This document shows positions 1 to 8,431 of a stretch of DNA of 22,803 nt, one piece after another (the stretch's first letter is position 1; each line of letters opens with the position of its first letter). The notes under the pieces were generated by a model. The model was not told where the DNA came from and did no database searches. It saw only the letters and a program-made list of their open reading frames with translations. The position numbers and the translations under genes are program-made. The DNA lies in assembly GCA_938003875.1 (NCBI GenBank), contig CALKWO010000339.1:1-22803 (forward strand). Reading direction: 5' to 3'. This stretch comes from an uncultured bacterium. GTDB taxonomy: Bacteria > Planctomycetota > Uabimicrobiia > Uabimicrobiales > JABWCH01.

Positions 1-33
1 CGATAAGATTACAGCTTACGCACGGGAAAGATT

Positions 34-48
34 GCCTCCGAAGGAGGC
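34..48. other. Small perfect hairpin
   Basis: GCCTCC and GGAGGC form a perfect 6-bp stem around a GAA loop. No good T-run follows on either strand, so a terminator role is only possible. It lies about 95 nt beyond the stop of the neighbouring minus-strand PEP-CTERM gene. I see nothing else in positions 1-144 beyond AT-rich sequence. Confidence 0.3.
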
Positions 49-144
49 TAATTTATAGGATTTTTCAAAAAGAATTTATCACCAAAAAGAATACATAATT
101 ATACAAAAAAATTATCAGGTATGTATTTTTCAAGGCATTTTTTA

Positions 145-747
145 TTATTTTCTATATCGTGCCAATATAAACAAGCCTAAAGCAAATATAAGAGTGGTGC
201 TTGCTTCTGGAACCGATGGAGCTGTCTGGTTTCCATAAATTACATTGTCTAGAGCTTCAAAGCCAGAATGGCTAAAAAGAATGCTCAAGAGATCATTCCC
301 ATCGGAAATCCAGCCATAAAAGGTGGTAGAAGCACTGTTGAAATTGCTGGTTTTCGCAACTGTCAGATTTACGGTTTCTAGAATCGTATTAGAGCTATCT
401 CGTATTGTAAAACTGGCAGTGTTTTGGTTAAACAAGTCGCCAAATTCAGCTCCCAAAGCCTTGTAGCCAGAGGCTAAAGTCATTGTGATTGGCCCGCCGT
501 TCTCAGCAGAGATCATGGAGGATGGAGCACCAAAGCTAGTGCTGCCATGCAGCCCGCCGCCACCATATAGTGTAAGATCTTGAAATATCTGTGTGCTTGG
601 CCCACGAGCGGGTGTAGGAGAAAAATCGATAAGGACATAAGAGGCCAATGCTGCTTCAAAGGTAGCTCTGCTATTATAGCGAATTACAGCAGCCTGGGGC
701 ACTGCCAGAAAAGATAATATTAAAAGCAAAAAAAATATTTTTTTCAT
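145..747 (-). CDS. PEP-CTERM sorting-domain protein
   Basis: This is a secreted protein of 200 residues. It opens with a typical signal peptide (MKKIFFLLLILSFLAVPQAA). It ends, at about residues 177-200, with a VPEAS motif, a hydrophobic helix and a basic RYRK tail, which is the PEP-CTERM signal recognised by exosortase-type systems. The region between is rich in Ser, Thr, Asn and Gly, and I do not recognise its fold. The ATG at 747 is preceded by a good AAAGGAGAA ribosome binding site about 8 nt upstream. It lies 48 nt after the P-type ATPase gene on the same strand and could be transcribed with it or separately. Export and surface processing follow from the two sorting signals. The specific function is unknown. 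Confidence 0.85.
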   Translation of the reverse strand: MKKIFFLLLILSFLAVPQAAVIRYNSRATFEAALASYVLIDFSPTPARGPSTQIFQDLTLYGGGGLHGSTSFGAPSSMISAENGGPITMTLASGYKALGAEFGDLFNQNTASFTIRDSSNTILETVNLTVAKTSNFNSASTTFYGWISDGNDLLSILFSHSGFEALDNVIYGNQTAPSVPEASTTLIFALGLFILARYRK

Positions 748-795
748 GGCGAATTCTCCTTTCTAAAAAATGATTTTTGAACCAATGCTGTTAGT

Positions 796-2685
796 TTATA
801 GCCTGTCTTCTCCGAATCGCACAAGCCTTGCGCTGTTGAAAATAATCACAAACGCTCCCAGATTATGCAAAATAGCAGCGACAACAGGGGAAAGAAGTCC
901 AAAACCCGAAAGTGTAAGGCCTGTTGTTATGAAAGCAATACCAAAGACAAGGTTTTCATAGATAATAATACGGCTTTTGCGTGCGAGCTGGATCAAAAAG
1001 GGAAGGCGGTTGAGATTGTTGTTTAAGAGAGCTATATTGGCACTGCCAATAGCTACATCGTTTCCTGCTGCTCCCATCGCCACGCCTAGATCTCCACTTG
1101 CCAGAGCAGGAGCGTCGTTTACACCATCCCCGACAACAGCCACTTTATAGCCATTTTTTTTCATTTCTTCGACCAGATGCAGCTTGGTTTCTGGGAGACA
1201 GTCTGCCTGTACGTTGGTGCAGCCTAATTCTTCCGAAACTTTTTTGGCAACGGCCCATCGATCTCCTGTGAGCATGACGATTTCCCTGCATCCCAGATTT
1301 TTTAAATCCTGGGTGCATTCCTTTGCCTCTTCTCTGGTTTTATCTTCCAAACCTATCCAGCCCAGGCATTTGCCATTTTCTGATACAAAAAGAGTGCTGA
1401 ACTCTGAGGCACCTTCTAGTTCAGAAGGGCGAAGAGCAGAAAAATTGACACCTTCTTCTCTCAGCCAGCTTTCTTTGCCAACCAGAACGATATTCTGTCT
1501 TAAGCGGGTGCGGACTCCCTTACCAGCTATTTCTTTGAGATCCACAGGTTCTAAAAGAACCAGATCTGCTTTATGGGCTACATCCACTACGGCTCTGGCA
1601 AGGGGATGGTTGCTGAATTGCTCTGCGGATGCTGCTACTTCTAAAAGATGCGCTGCTTCGATTCCTTTACCTGGAGTAAGCCTTGTTACAGAAAGATTTC
1701 CTGTTGTCAGCGTTCCTGTTTTATCAAAGACAATGGCGTTGATATTGCATGCAGCTTCCAGATATCCGACATCTTTGATTAAGATGCCTAGCCTGGCTGC
1801 GCAAGACAAAGCTGCTACAAGGGCAGTCGGCGTTGCCAGAATCAAGGCAGAAGGACAGGTAACAACCAGGGCTGTAATTGCCCTGTTGATGTCTCTGGAA
1901 AAAAACAGAATCAAGGCTGCTATCATTAAAATCGTGGGCGTGTACCAGCCTACATGCCTGTCAATGATACGCATGATGGGTATACGTGTGTTTTCTGCTT
2001 TGAGTATCAATTCTCTGACTTTACCTAGCGTAGTTTCTTCACCGATTCTCGTTACCTTGATCTCCAGCGCACCTGTAAGATTGTTGGTTCCCGCAAAAAC
2101 CTCACTCCCAGGGGATTTTTCTACAGGTAAGGACTCTCCTGTGATCTCTGCCTGCCTTACAGCGGAGTTCCCTGCTATGACTTCTCCATCCGCAGGGATG
2201 TTTTCTCCTGGTCTGACGCGGATGTTATTGCCTATCTGAAGCTCCTTGACCAGGACACGTTCTTCTTTTCCTTCTTCATTGATTCTGGAAGCTTCCTGGG
2301 GCGCAAGACGAATGAGTTGTTCAATGGCAGCTCTTGCACCTAATGCCGTTCTGGATTGAAGTTGGTCTGCAAGAAGCATAAAAAAAGCCACAAGCCCTGC
2401 TGTCTGGTATTCTTTAAGAGAAAAAGAGGCTACAATCGCCAGGGCTGCCAGCTCTGTCATTTTCAATCTGCCTATCTTCAGGGAAATAAGGGCTTTCTTG
2501 ATTACAGGGTATCCCAGGATGATCGCCCCTACAAAAGCGCACAAGGCTGCAACATCCTGAGACCTGGAGAAAAAGTTCTGCAATAGAAAGGAATTGAAAA
2601 TCAAAGCTCCTCCTAAGAATGTTCCAAAGAGCTGCAACATCACTTTCCCTTGCTGGTTTTCAATCTGTATTGTGCGTGTGTTCAT
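796..2685 (-). CDS. P1B-type heavy-metal ATPase, CPS-motif, no N-terminal metal-binding domain
   Basis: This is an ATP-driven metal-ion pump of 629 residues. Visible motifs are TGES (182-185, actuator domain), CPS within TCPSALILATPTAL (277-279, membrane metal site), DKTGT (phosphorylated Asp 321), the P1B-specific SNHP (HP at 360-361), TGDR (473-476) and GDGVND (519-524). A late transmembrane helix carries HNLG (607-610) and FNSARL. There is no N-terminal HMA domain or CxxC; the protein starts almost directly with membrane helices. I chose the ATG at 2685 because AGGAGG lies 9 nt upstream. An upstream in-frame start would extend about 31 residues into the previous gene. It is the last of four tightly packed genes whose other three encode SPFH proteins. 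The family transports transition metals. The substrate cannot be read here, because CPS is less common than CPC, SPC or CPH. Confidence 0.93.
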   Translation of the reverse strand: MNTRTIQIENQQGKVMLQLFGTFLGGALIFNSFLLQNFFSRSQDVAALCAFVGAIILGYPVIKKALISLKIGRLKMTELAALAIVASFSLKEYQTAGLVAFFMLLADQLQSRTALGARAAIEQLIRLAPQEASRINEEGKEERVLVKELQIGNNIRVRPGENIPADGEVIAGNSAVRQAEITGESLPVEKSPGSEVFAGTNNLTGALEIKVTRIGEETTLGKVRELILKAENTRIPIMRIIDRHVGWYTPTILMIAALILFFSRDINRAITALVVTCPSALILATPTALVAALSCAARLGILIKDVGYLEAACNINAIVFDKTGTLTTGNLSVTRLTPGKGIEAAHLLEVAASAEQFSNHPLARAVVDVAHKADLVLLEPVDLKEIAGKGVRTRLRQNIVLVGKESWLREEGVNFSALRPSELEGASEFSTLFVSENGKCLGWIGLEDKTREEAKECTQDLKNLGCREIVMLTGDRWAVAKKVSEELGCTNVQADCLPETKLHLVEEMKKNGYKVAVVGDGVNDAPALASGDLGVAMGAAGNDVAIGSANIALLNNNLNRLPFLIQLARKSRIIIYENLVFGIAFITTGLTLSGFGLLSPVVAAILHNLGAFVIIFNSARLVRFGEDRL

Positions 2686-2689
2686 CCTT

Positions 2690-3748
2690 CTATTCCTCCT
2701 TAGGTGCTTTGATCCTGTGAAGATCGGGATTCTGGTTGATATGGATTCGTATTTCTCGATTTTTTCCCTGGTTGCCAAACAGGAAAAGCTCTCGGATTTG
2801 CTCGGTCAGTTTTGCCATAAGTTCCTGCTGGTGCATCTGGGTAAGAAGCTCGGAGTTTTCGGCATATAGCATTACCAGCTTTTCAAAATACCCCGCATCG
2901 CTTTCGGCCTCTTTTTCTGTCTGTAAGGCATAGTTTTTGGCCTTTGCTAAAATTTCTGCCTGTTCGCCCATAGCTTTGTTGAGTACCTGCTGCATATAGT
3001 TGTTTGCCTCTTCGATCTTTTTGTCCCGTTCGCTTTTGGCTCGAATAACATCCTGGAAGGCATCCTGTACCTGTCTTGGTGCGCTCACCTGGGAGATTGC
3101 CAGACCTTGTATTTCTATTCCAAGTGCCAGCCTTTCCACCTCCGATTGAGCCATTTCCTTTACCCGATTTCGAAGAATATCGATCTGATTGCGAAGTGCA
3201 TCATGGGCAGAAAATGAGGCTGTCACCTGCACAATACATTTGCACAGAATACTTCTGAGCATTTCCTGTGGCTCTTTGGCCTGAGTATAGTATTGATAAG
3301 AATCGCTGATAAGATAGCGTACCTGCCATTGTGTATGGATGATGTTTGCATCGGCTGTGATGCAATATCCATCATCCTGAGGATTTAAGGTTTCTGGAAT
3401 TTTTTTGCTCGCTGCTTGTCCTTCTTTTTCATAGTACCAGAAATCTTTGATGAGCAGAGTATGCTCCTGGCCTGCCTGTATCTTGATGACTTCGCTAAAA
3501 GGATAAGGCCATGTCCAGTGTAAACCAGGCTTTAGAATGCGATCCACCATGCTGCCTTGAATCTCCCCAAAGCGCAGAACCATAGCTTCTTCATTTTGCT
3601 CTACAGTAAAAATTCCAGAAGAAAGGAACAATACAACCAAAAGAACCATGATGCCTTTGAGTATTTTAAAGCTAAGATTGAGAGCATCTATGAGAGACTG
3701 GCTGGCAGGGTCCATCTCTTCGATTTTCTCTTTGATCTTTTCTTCCAT
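2690..3748 (-). CDS. SPFH/band-7 membrane protein, HflK-like
   Basis: The product has 352 residues: a short acidic cytoplasmic N-terminus, one transmembrane helix (about 31-48), an SPFH domain and a coiled-coil tail. The domain opening is characteristic: VEQNEEAMVLRFGEIQG followed by LKPGLHWTWPYPF. Residues about 230-320 are rich in Glu, Lys, Ala and Gln, as in the helical wall of HflK/HflC assemblies. In E. coli, HflK and HflC form a large membrane cage around the FtsH protease; no FtsH gene is visible here. Its ribosome binding site (AAAGGATAGGAAAT) overlaps the stop of the preceding SPFH gene, and its own stop lies 4 nt before the ATPase ATG, so translational coupling is likely. The family call is secure. 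The HflK label is by resemblance only, because three SPFH paralogues sit side by side. Confidence 0.9.
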   Translation of the reverse strand: MEEKIKEKIEEMDPASQSLIDALNLSFKILKGIMVLLVVLFLSSGIFTVEQNEEAMVLRFGEIQGSMVDRILKPGLHWTWPYPFSEVIKIQAGQEHTLLIKDFWYYEKEGQAASKKIPETLNPQDDGYCITADANIIHTQWQVRYLISDSYQYYTQAKEPQEMLRSILCKCIVQVTASFSAHDALRNQIDILRNRVKEMAQSEVERLALGIEIQGLAISQVSAPRQVQDAFQDVIRAKSERDKKIEEANNYMQQVLNKAMGEQAEILAKAKNYALQTEKEAESDAGYFEKLVMLYAENSELLTQMHQQELMAKLTEQIRELFLFGNQGKNREIRIHINQNPDLHRIKAPKEE

Positions 3749-3753
3749 ATTTC

Positions 3754-5130
3754 CTATCCTTTCTCTGGATCCTGAGCTGTGTTTTTTTCTTGAGGATCAG
3801 ACTCTTTGTAGGGAACAGTTTCTACTGCCTTCTCTTCTTTTTTCTCTGGAGCTTGTGTTGTACTTTTTTCTTGAGGATCAGGCAATTTAGCAGGAACAGC
3901 TTCTACTGCCTTTTCTTCTTTTTTCTCTGGAGCTTGTGTTGTACTTTTTTCTTGGGGATCAGGCAATTTAGCAGGAACAGTTTCTACTGCCTTCTCTTCT
4001 TTTTTCTCTGGGACTTTCGCTGTGTTCTTTTCTTGGGGATCAGAGGCTTTAGAGGGAACAGTTTCTACTGCCTTTTCTTCTTTTTTCTCTGTATTATCGT
4101 TCTTTTCTGGAACCATTTTTTTTTCTATTTTCTGTTTTTCTTGGATTTTATCTTTTTCTTCCTGATTTTCTTTCGCTTGAGGCATGTTGAGCTTTTCTTG
4201 TAAAAGATCAAAAGGAGGTGTTTTGGTGTCCAGCATAAGCGTGATCTTTTTATTCTGGGCAAGCAGCTTTTGTAAAGAATCCAGCTTTCTTAACCAGATG
4301 GCAAGCTCTTTGTTTTTCTCGAAAGTTTTATAATGCTTCGCTGCCTGAGCGTCTCCCTGGCCTCGGATCAAAGTAGCTTCTGCTGTAGCCTCGATAAGCA
4401 ACTTTTCTTTCATAGCATCTGCCTGTGCCTTGATTTTCTTTGCTTCTCCTTCTCCTTGAGATTGATAGCTCTGCACGATTCTGTTTCTTTCTTCTCTCAT
4501 TCGTGCAAAGACTTCTTTTGTCGTACTCTCTGGAAGCTCGATTTTTTTGATGCAAAAGATTTCCACCAAAATGCCCAGGCTTTCTCGAATTCCTTCTATT
4601 TTAGAGGTATCTTCCTGAGGCAGACTGTCCCCTTCATTAAGAAGTTTCAAAACACGATTTTCGATTTCAGAAACCTTGATGTCTTTTGCTTTTTCTGACA
4701 CCAGTTGAGAGAAAGAATACATGGCAAGAGTGCTGTTCGTATAGTTTCGTACCAGGGCTTCCATGCTTCTTTGCGCATTTTTATAGGTTCCCAATCGGGT
4801 AAGAAACTTGATGGGATCCTGTATACGCCATCCTATGAAGGTTTCTACAATTATATTTTTATCATCTTTAGTGTATGTCTGTTCCATTTTTCCAGAAAAT
4901 CCCTGGATTCTTGCATCAAAAGGAAAATAGTCCTGGAAAGGATACGGCCATTTCCAATATAAGCCAGCTTCTTGAATAGAGCGAGTCGGCTTTCCAAAAG
5001 TTGTTACAACAGCAACTTCCGTGACGCGTACCTGGAAGCTAACGAGATGGAATAGCAAGATAAAGGCTAAAAGGAAAGCAATACAAATCGTTAAAATTTG
5101 TTGTTTGTCAGGTGAATTTTGCAGTTTCAT
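3754..5130 (-). CDS. SPFH/band-7 membrane protein, HflC-like, with tandem-repeat tail
   Basis: The product has 458 residues. A single transmembrane helix (about 11-33) leads into an SPFH domain that includes VTEVAVVTTFGKPTR and EAGLYWKWPYPFQ. An Ala/Glu/Lys-rich coiled coil follows (about 205-295), with REERNRIVQSYQSQGEGEA typical of HflC. From about residue 315 the protein becomes a highly charged, disordered-looking tail. Residues about 348-457 are four copies of a 27-residue repeat built around PEKKEEKAVETVP and DPQEK. Normal HflC proteins are about 290-340 residues and lack such a tail. The gene is second in the minus-strand block, 5 nt from each neighbour. A scaffold role in a membrane SPFH complex is inferred from family and context. 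The tail may bind partners or act as a spacer. Confidence 0.9.
   Translation of the reverse strand: MKLQNSPDKQQILTICIAFLLAFILLFHLVSFQVRVTEVAVVTTFGKPTRSIQEAGLYWKWPYPFQDYFPFDARIQGFSGKMEQTYTKDDKNIIVETFIGWRIQDPIKFLTRLGTYKNAQRSMEALVRNYTNSTLAMYSFSQLVSEKAKDIKVSEIENRVLKLLNEGDSLPQEDTSKIEGIRESLGILVEIFCIKKIELPESTTKEVFARMREERNRIVQSYQSQGEGEAKKIKAQADAMKEKLLIEATAEATLIRGQGDAQAAKHYKTFEKNKELAIWLRKLDSLQKLLAQNKKITLMLDTKTPPFDLLQEKLNMPQAKENQEEKDKIQEKQKIEKKMVPEKNDNTEKKEEKAVETVPSKASDPQEKNTAKVPEKKEEKAVETVPAKLPDPQEKSTTQAPEKKEEKAVEAVPAKLPDPQEKSTTQAPEKKEEKAVETVPYKESDPQEKNTAQDPEKG
3757..4089 (-). repeat. Intragenic tandem repeat, about 4 x 81 bp
   Basis: Four in-frame 81-bp units encode PEKKEEKAVETVPAKLPDPQ-like segments at the C-terminus of the HflC-like protein. 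The two central units are nearly identical, while the first and last diverge more (ETVPSKASDPQEK and ETVPYKESDPQEK). This suggests expansion by recombination or slippage. The unit length is a multiple of three, so copy-number changes would keep the reading frame. Confidence 0.9.
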
Positions 5131-5135
5131 AATTT

Positions 5136-7073
5136 TTACTTGTCCTCTGATTTATTACCGAAATCCAGTTGTAAAAGATCAGAACTCAATTTTTCTTCAA
5201 GGTTAAGGATATTCACTTCTTTTTGTGCATCGTTTATATCTACGATATAGAGCCTGTGTCCAATCAGGTTTTGTTCTAAAATTTTAAGATATTTTCTCAA
5301 GAGATAGAGTGTGTCTCCCTGGCTATAGGCATGAGAAAAATTTTCAAAGGCTTTTGCTTGAGCAGAAGCTTGCATTTCTTTTTCCTCAAGATAGGTTTTG
5401 GCTTGTATTATCATTTGCTCGGCCTCTGCCTGTGCAAGAGGCAAAATCTGGTTGCGATATTTGTCTGCTTCCAGAATCTTAGTTTCTTTTTGCTCCATAG
5501 CACCTAGAACTGCCTCGAATTCTGGAGCAGTTTCAACGGGAGGATGCACATTGCATATCATCAAAGCAACCACCTGAATTCCCAGACGATGCTGATTGCA
5601 TTTTAGCTGAATCTTTTGTTGCAATTCTTTGCAAATTTCCAATCGCCTTGTGCTCAAAAGATCCCGCATGGTCGTGCTTGCAAGAAAGCAGGTCAGTTCT
5701 CTTTGGGTAATCCCTTCCAAGAGATGATCAGGATAAGCATGACGATAGCTGTAATCTAAAATATTCTGGATGCGATAGTGCAAGACCATATCCACTGCAA
5801 GCAAATTTACAGGGATGCTCTCTGATGTATTATGTTCTTTTGTTTCATGAGCCACAAGAAAATATTCATCTTCGTGTCCATGCTCTTGGGTAAAAAGAAG
5901 CACTTCTTTCCGATTCTCTTCTTCTTTTTCCTGGTGCGCTCCATGAGAATGTGAATGAGTGTGCTTTTTATGCATTCCTTCTTCCTCATGTTCTTCAGGA
6001 ATGCGTAGAGTAAGGATTCTCTCTGTTGGATAATGATAGACTTTGTCTACAGGCCAGGGCCATTTGAAATGAAGCCCAGGCTTTAGAATCTGATTTTCCA
6101 GAGGCTTTCCGAATCTTTCCAGCACAGCCTGATCTTCGGGATGAACGATTACCAGGCAGTGTATAAAATAAAGTGCCAGCAATTGGAACAAGAGGATAGG
6201 TAAAATCGCTTTTTCCAGAAAGCGGTAGAACCATGTTTCTGAAACCTTGAAACCAAACTGGTAGTCCAGAGTATGTGCTGCTGTTTTCAAAAGACTTTTG
6301 GAGCCAGCACAAAGATCTAAAAAACGGCTGTCATAAGGAGGATGAACTTCCTGTCCTGCGATTCTGGGACGATAGATATCCAGAAGCAAATTCAAGAGCA
6401 TTTCTATGCCTAATATGCCAAGAAGCAGAGGAATGGCGTATGCCAGATATTTTTCTATCCAGAAGATTTCGAGATTATAGAGCGCGAGAGAAACGCATGC
6501 CAAAAAACATATAACAGCGTTCATAAAAAGATAGCTGCCGCCTGCTCGAAGCAACCGCCATTGTTTTTGGCGGGACATCCCTGACGCATACCTGGCAAAA
6601 AGAAGGCTGAAAAAGGCAAAACCACCCAAAAAGGCAGCGCATAAAGAGGCATTTTGTATGGGGGGACGTTCGCCTTGCTTGAGTAAACGATAAAAAAAGA
6701 AGGTTCCTGCCGCTACAAGCACTATTCCAAAGAAGAGAGTAGCAAAAGGAACAATCCATTTTTCTAAGAAAGCAAGCCCTGTACGTGCAGAAAATGGATC
6801 ATCCCCTTCGCCTTCAAAGAGGGATTTTTCCGAAGAAGCTTTTTCCTTTGGATTGAACATTTCCTCTTCGGCTGCCATGCGTTTTTGCCTGGAATGCAAA
6901 ATCAGCAAAAGCCAGAGAAAAGTTCCTAAAAAAAGGTGCCATCCTTCCAGATAAATAGCTTCAGAACGGCAAAAATAGGCTATTAAAAATACAAGACAAG
7001 AAAATATAAAGCTTAGCATAAGGCCACAAAGACCTATCCACTCTGCTTTTCTAGCGTTGAGAGTCGTTTCCAT
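5136..7073 (-). CDS. Polytopic SPFH/HflK-like protein with histidine-rich insert
   Basis: The product has 645 residues, about twice a normal HflK. The first 310 residues carry about seven hydrophobic helices (near 14-35, 42-61, 105-130, 141-160, 181-200, 208-232 and 288-310). An SPFH domain follows, beginning VIVHPEDQAVLERFGKP and LKPGLHFKWPWPVDKV. Residues about 362-413 form an insert dense in His, Glu and Lys (KKHTHSHSHGAH, EHGHEDE, HETKEH), which is a plausible metal-binding loop. A helical tail with QAEAEQMIIQAK lies at about 530-600. It is the first gene of the four-gene minus-strand block, 5 nt before the HflC-like gene. The link between the His-rich loop and the metal ATPase at the end of the block is inference, but it gives the operon a consistent metal theme. 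Confidence 0.88.
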   Translation of the reverse strand: METTLNARKAEWIGLCGLMLSFIFSCLVFLIAYFCRSEAIYLEGWHLFLGTFLWLLLILHSRQKRMAAEEEMFNPKEKASSEKSLFEGEGDDPFSARTGLAFLEKWIVPFATLFFGIVLVAAGTFFFYRLLKQGERPPIQNASLCAAFLGGFAFFSLLFARYASGMSRQKQWRLLRAGGSYLFMNAVICFLACVSLALYNLEIFWIEKYLAYAIPLLLGILGIEMLLNLLLDIYRPRIAGQEVHPPYDSRFLDLCAGSKSLLKTAAHTLDYQFGFKVSETWFYRFLEKAILPILLFQLLALYFIHCLVIVHPEDQAVLERFGKPLENQILKPGLHFKWPWPVDKVYHYPTERILTLRIPEEHEEEGMHKKHTHSHSHGAHQEKEEENRKEVLLFTQEHGHEDEYFLVAHETKEHNTSESIPVNLLAVDMVLHYRIQNILDYSYRHAYPDHLLEGITQRELTCFLASTTMRDLLSTRRLEICKELQQKIQLKCNQHRLGIQVVALMICNVHPPVETAPEFEAVLGAMEQKETKILEADKYRNQILPLAQAEAEQMIIQAKTYLEEKEMQASAQAKAFENFSHAYSQGDTLYLLRKYLKILEQNLIGHRLYIVDINDAQKEVNILNLEEKLSSDLLQLDFGNKSEDK

Positions 7074-7186
7074 GAATTTTCCTATTTTTTGTATTAGTCA
7101 AAGTGATCCTGTGCAAAATGAGTAGTGCTATGGAATAGCATCTATTCTATTTTGCGGTTCTAGCATACTTTTAAAGAAGGTATTAT

Positions 7187-8149
7187 TTATTCTGTTTCTC
7201 TCTCTTGGAAAAGAGCCATAGCAAGAGAGAGGATGCCTGTGATAAAAATTAAAGTATAGATAACAGTGAAGGCAATATATGTAATCGGAATTTTTCTTTC
7301 TTCGAGAATAGCATCTATTACCCAGTAAATTTGTAAATTCGGTATAATTGCATAAAAAAGACGATAAAGGAAAAAAGTGTCCGCCTGTCTTCCTAAAAGA
7401 TAGTCTGAAAAAAGCCCTAAAAGAAAAATCAAAATACACAAAGCCATTGTAGGGAAAGAGGATAGTCTTGTAGAGCATGCGAGCGCAAAAGCTGTTAAAA
7501 CAGATGTTGCCAAAAAAATCAACAAAGAAGCAAATAAAACAGAACTATCCAGATTGGTCAAAAAGGGTTGCAAGTCCCATTTGGGGCCAATAAGGCAAAG
7601 TCCTAAAAAGGATAAAGAAAAAATCATTGTCCCAGAGAGAATAGCAGAAGAAATAAAGGGCTTTTGGTAGAAAAAGTTCCAGAATGCCCCCATAATAAGA
7701 CTTACGATAGTCGCCAGGAGATACCCCAGAATCACAGGATAGTCACTTTTAGAATAGGCTGCCTCTGTAATTTCTGTACGGATGATATGGATAAAAACCA
7801 GACTCAATATGTATTGCGCTAAAAACAACGAAAAAAGAAGCCCTAAATATTTGCCCAGGATAAAAGACCATCTTGCAACAGGCTTGCTGATAATGGTCAG
7901 TATGGTTTTATTCTCGATTTCCTGATAGATAACGCTCGACGAAGAAAAAGCAGAAAGAAAAAGCCCTGTCAGCAAAATAGTCGCAAGCCCCATATCTTTT
8001 ACGATCTTATTGTTTTCCATCAGGGCAAAGAGCGTAAAATAGGGAGACAAAAGAATCAGGAACAGTCCACATCCCAGAACAATAAAATAGATGGGCTGTC
8101 TTATGACTTCGATAAATGTGTTTGTTGCTATGGTAAATATTTTCAGCAT
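7187..8149 (-). CDS. ABC-2-type transporter permease
   Basis: This integral membrane protein of 320 residues has about six or seven hydrophobic helices. Its N-terminus is typical of ABC-2 permeases of the NosY/GldF-like sort: MLKIFTIATNTFIEVIRQP, then a first helix, then SSSVIYQEIENKTILTIISK and PVARWSFILGKYLG. The segment QEIENKTILTIISKPV is the coupling region commonly seen in this family. No ATP-binding partner is present in the window, so the ATPase must be encoded elsewhere or beyond the edge. It lies 113 nt upstream of the SPFH block on the same strand and might feed transcription into it. Only a weak ribosome binding site precedes the ATG at 8149. The substrate is unknown. Confidence 0.82.
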   Translation of the reverse strand: MLKIFTIATNTFIEVIRQPIYFIVLGCGLFLILLSPYFTLFALMENNKIVKDMGLATILLTGLFLSAFSSSSVIYQEIENKTILTIISKPVARWSFILGKYLGLLFSLFLAQYILSLVFIHIIRTEITEAAYSKSDYPVILGYLLATIVSLIMGAFWNFFYQKPFISSAILSGTMIFSLSFLGLCLIGPKWDLQPFLTNLDSSVLFASLLIFLATSVLTAFALACSTRLSSFPTMALCILIFLLGLFSDYLLGRQADTFFLYRLFYAIIPNLQIYWVIDAILEERKIPITYIAFTVIYTLIFITGILSLAMALFQERETE

Positions 8150-8352
8150 ATTGGATTTCTTGATAAAAAAACAGAAAAAAAAAAGAATTTCTTACAAAAT
8201 AACTTTTATCAAAATTTTTTCAAGAAAAAACTCTTTTTCTGGTGGAAAAGTTTTGTTGATTTACGATTTTTCTTGCAAGACTTTCTTTGTTCAGTATAAT
8301 TTTAAGATATAGAAATTTTAAAATTTTGATGCGTACTCCCGCAGTCTGAAGC

Positions 8353-8402
8353 AGATGCTATTGTCATAGCACTGCTTAGCCTGCACAGGCTGGATTGCAT
8401 CT
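8353..8402. repeat. Nested inverted repeat in intergenic region
   Basis: The outer arms AGATGC (8353-8358) and GCATCT (8397-8402) enclose a perfect 14-bp palindrome, AGCCTGCACAGGCT (8378-8391). It lies in a gap with no gene (8150-8710). Its role is unknown; it could be an RNA hairpin or a protein-binding site. I see nothing recognisable in the AT-rich part, 8150-8350. Confidence 0.4.
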
Positions 8403-8431
8403 TACTGTATAGGAAATTATAGTTTTAAATT

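Noticed and set aside
1184..2239. Long plus-strand open frame (351 codons) opposite the P-type ATPase
   Set aside because: It lies wholly antisense to a gene with every P-type ATPase motif. Its translation is low-complexity Ser/Leu-rich and has no matching ribosome binding site.
7088..7116. Possible minus-strand promoter TTGCAC-17 bp-TACAAA upstream of the SPFH block
   Set aside because: The predicted start of transcription would leave only about 8 nt before the ATG and exclude the ribosome binding site. The match may be chance.
7128..7478. Minus-strand open frame of 116 codons
   Set aside because: It overlaps the 3' end of the ABC-2 permease in another frame, and its composition (Phe, Tyr, Cys-rich) looks like a shadow.
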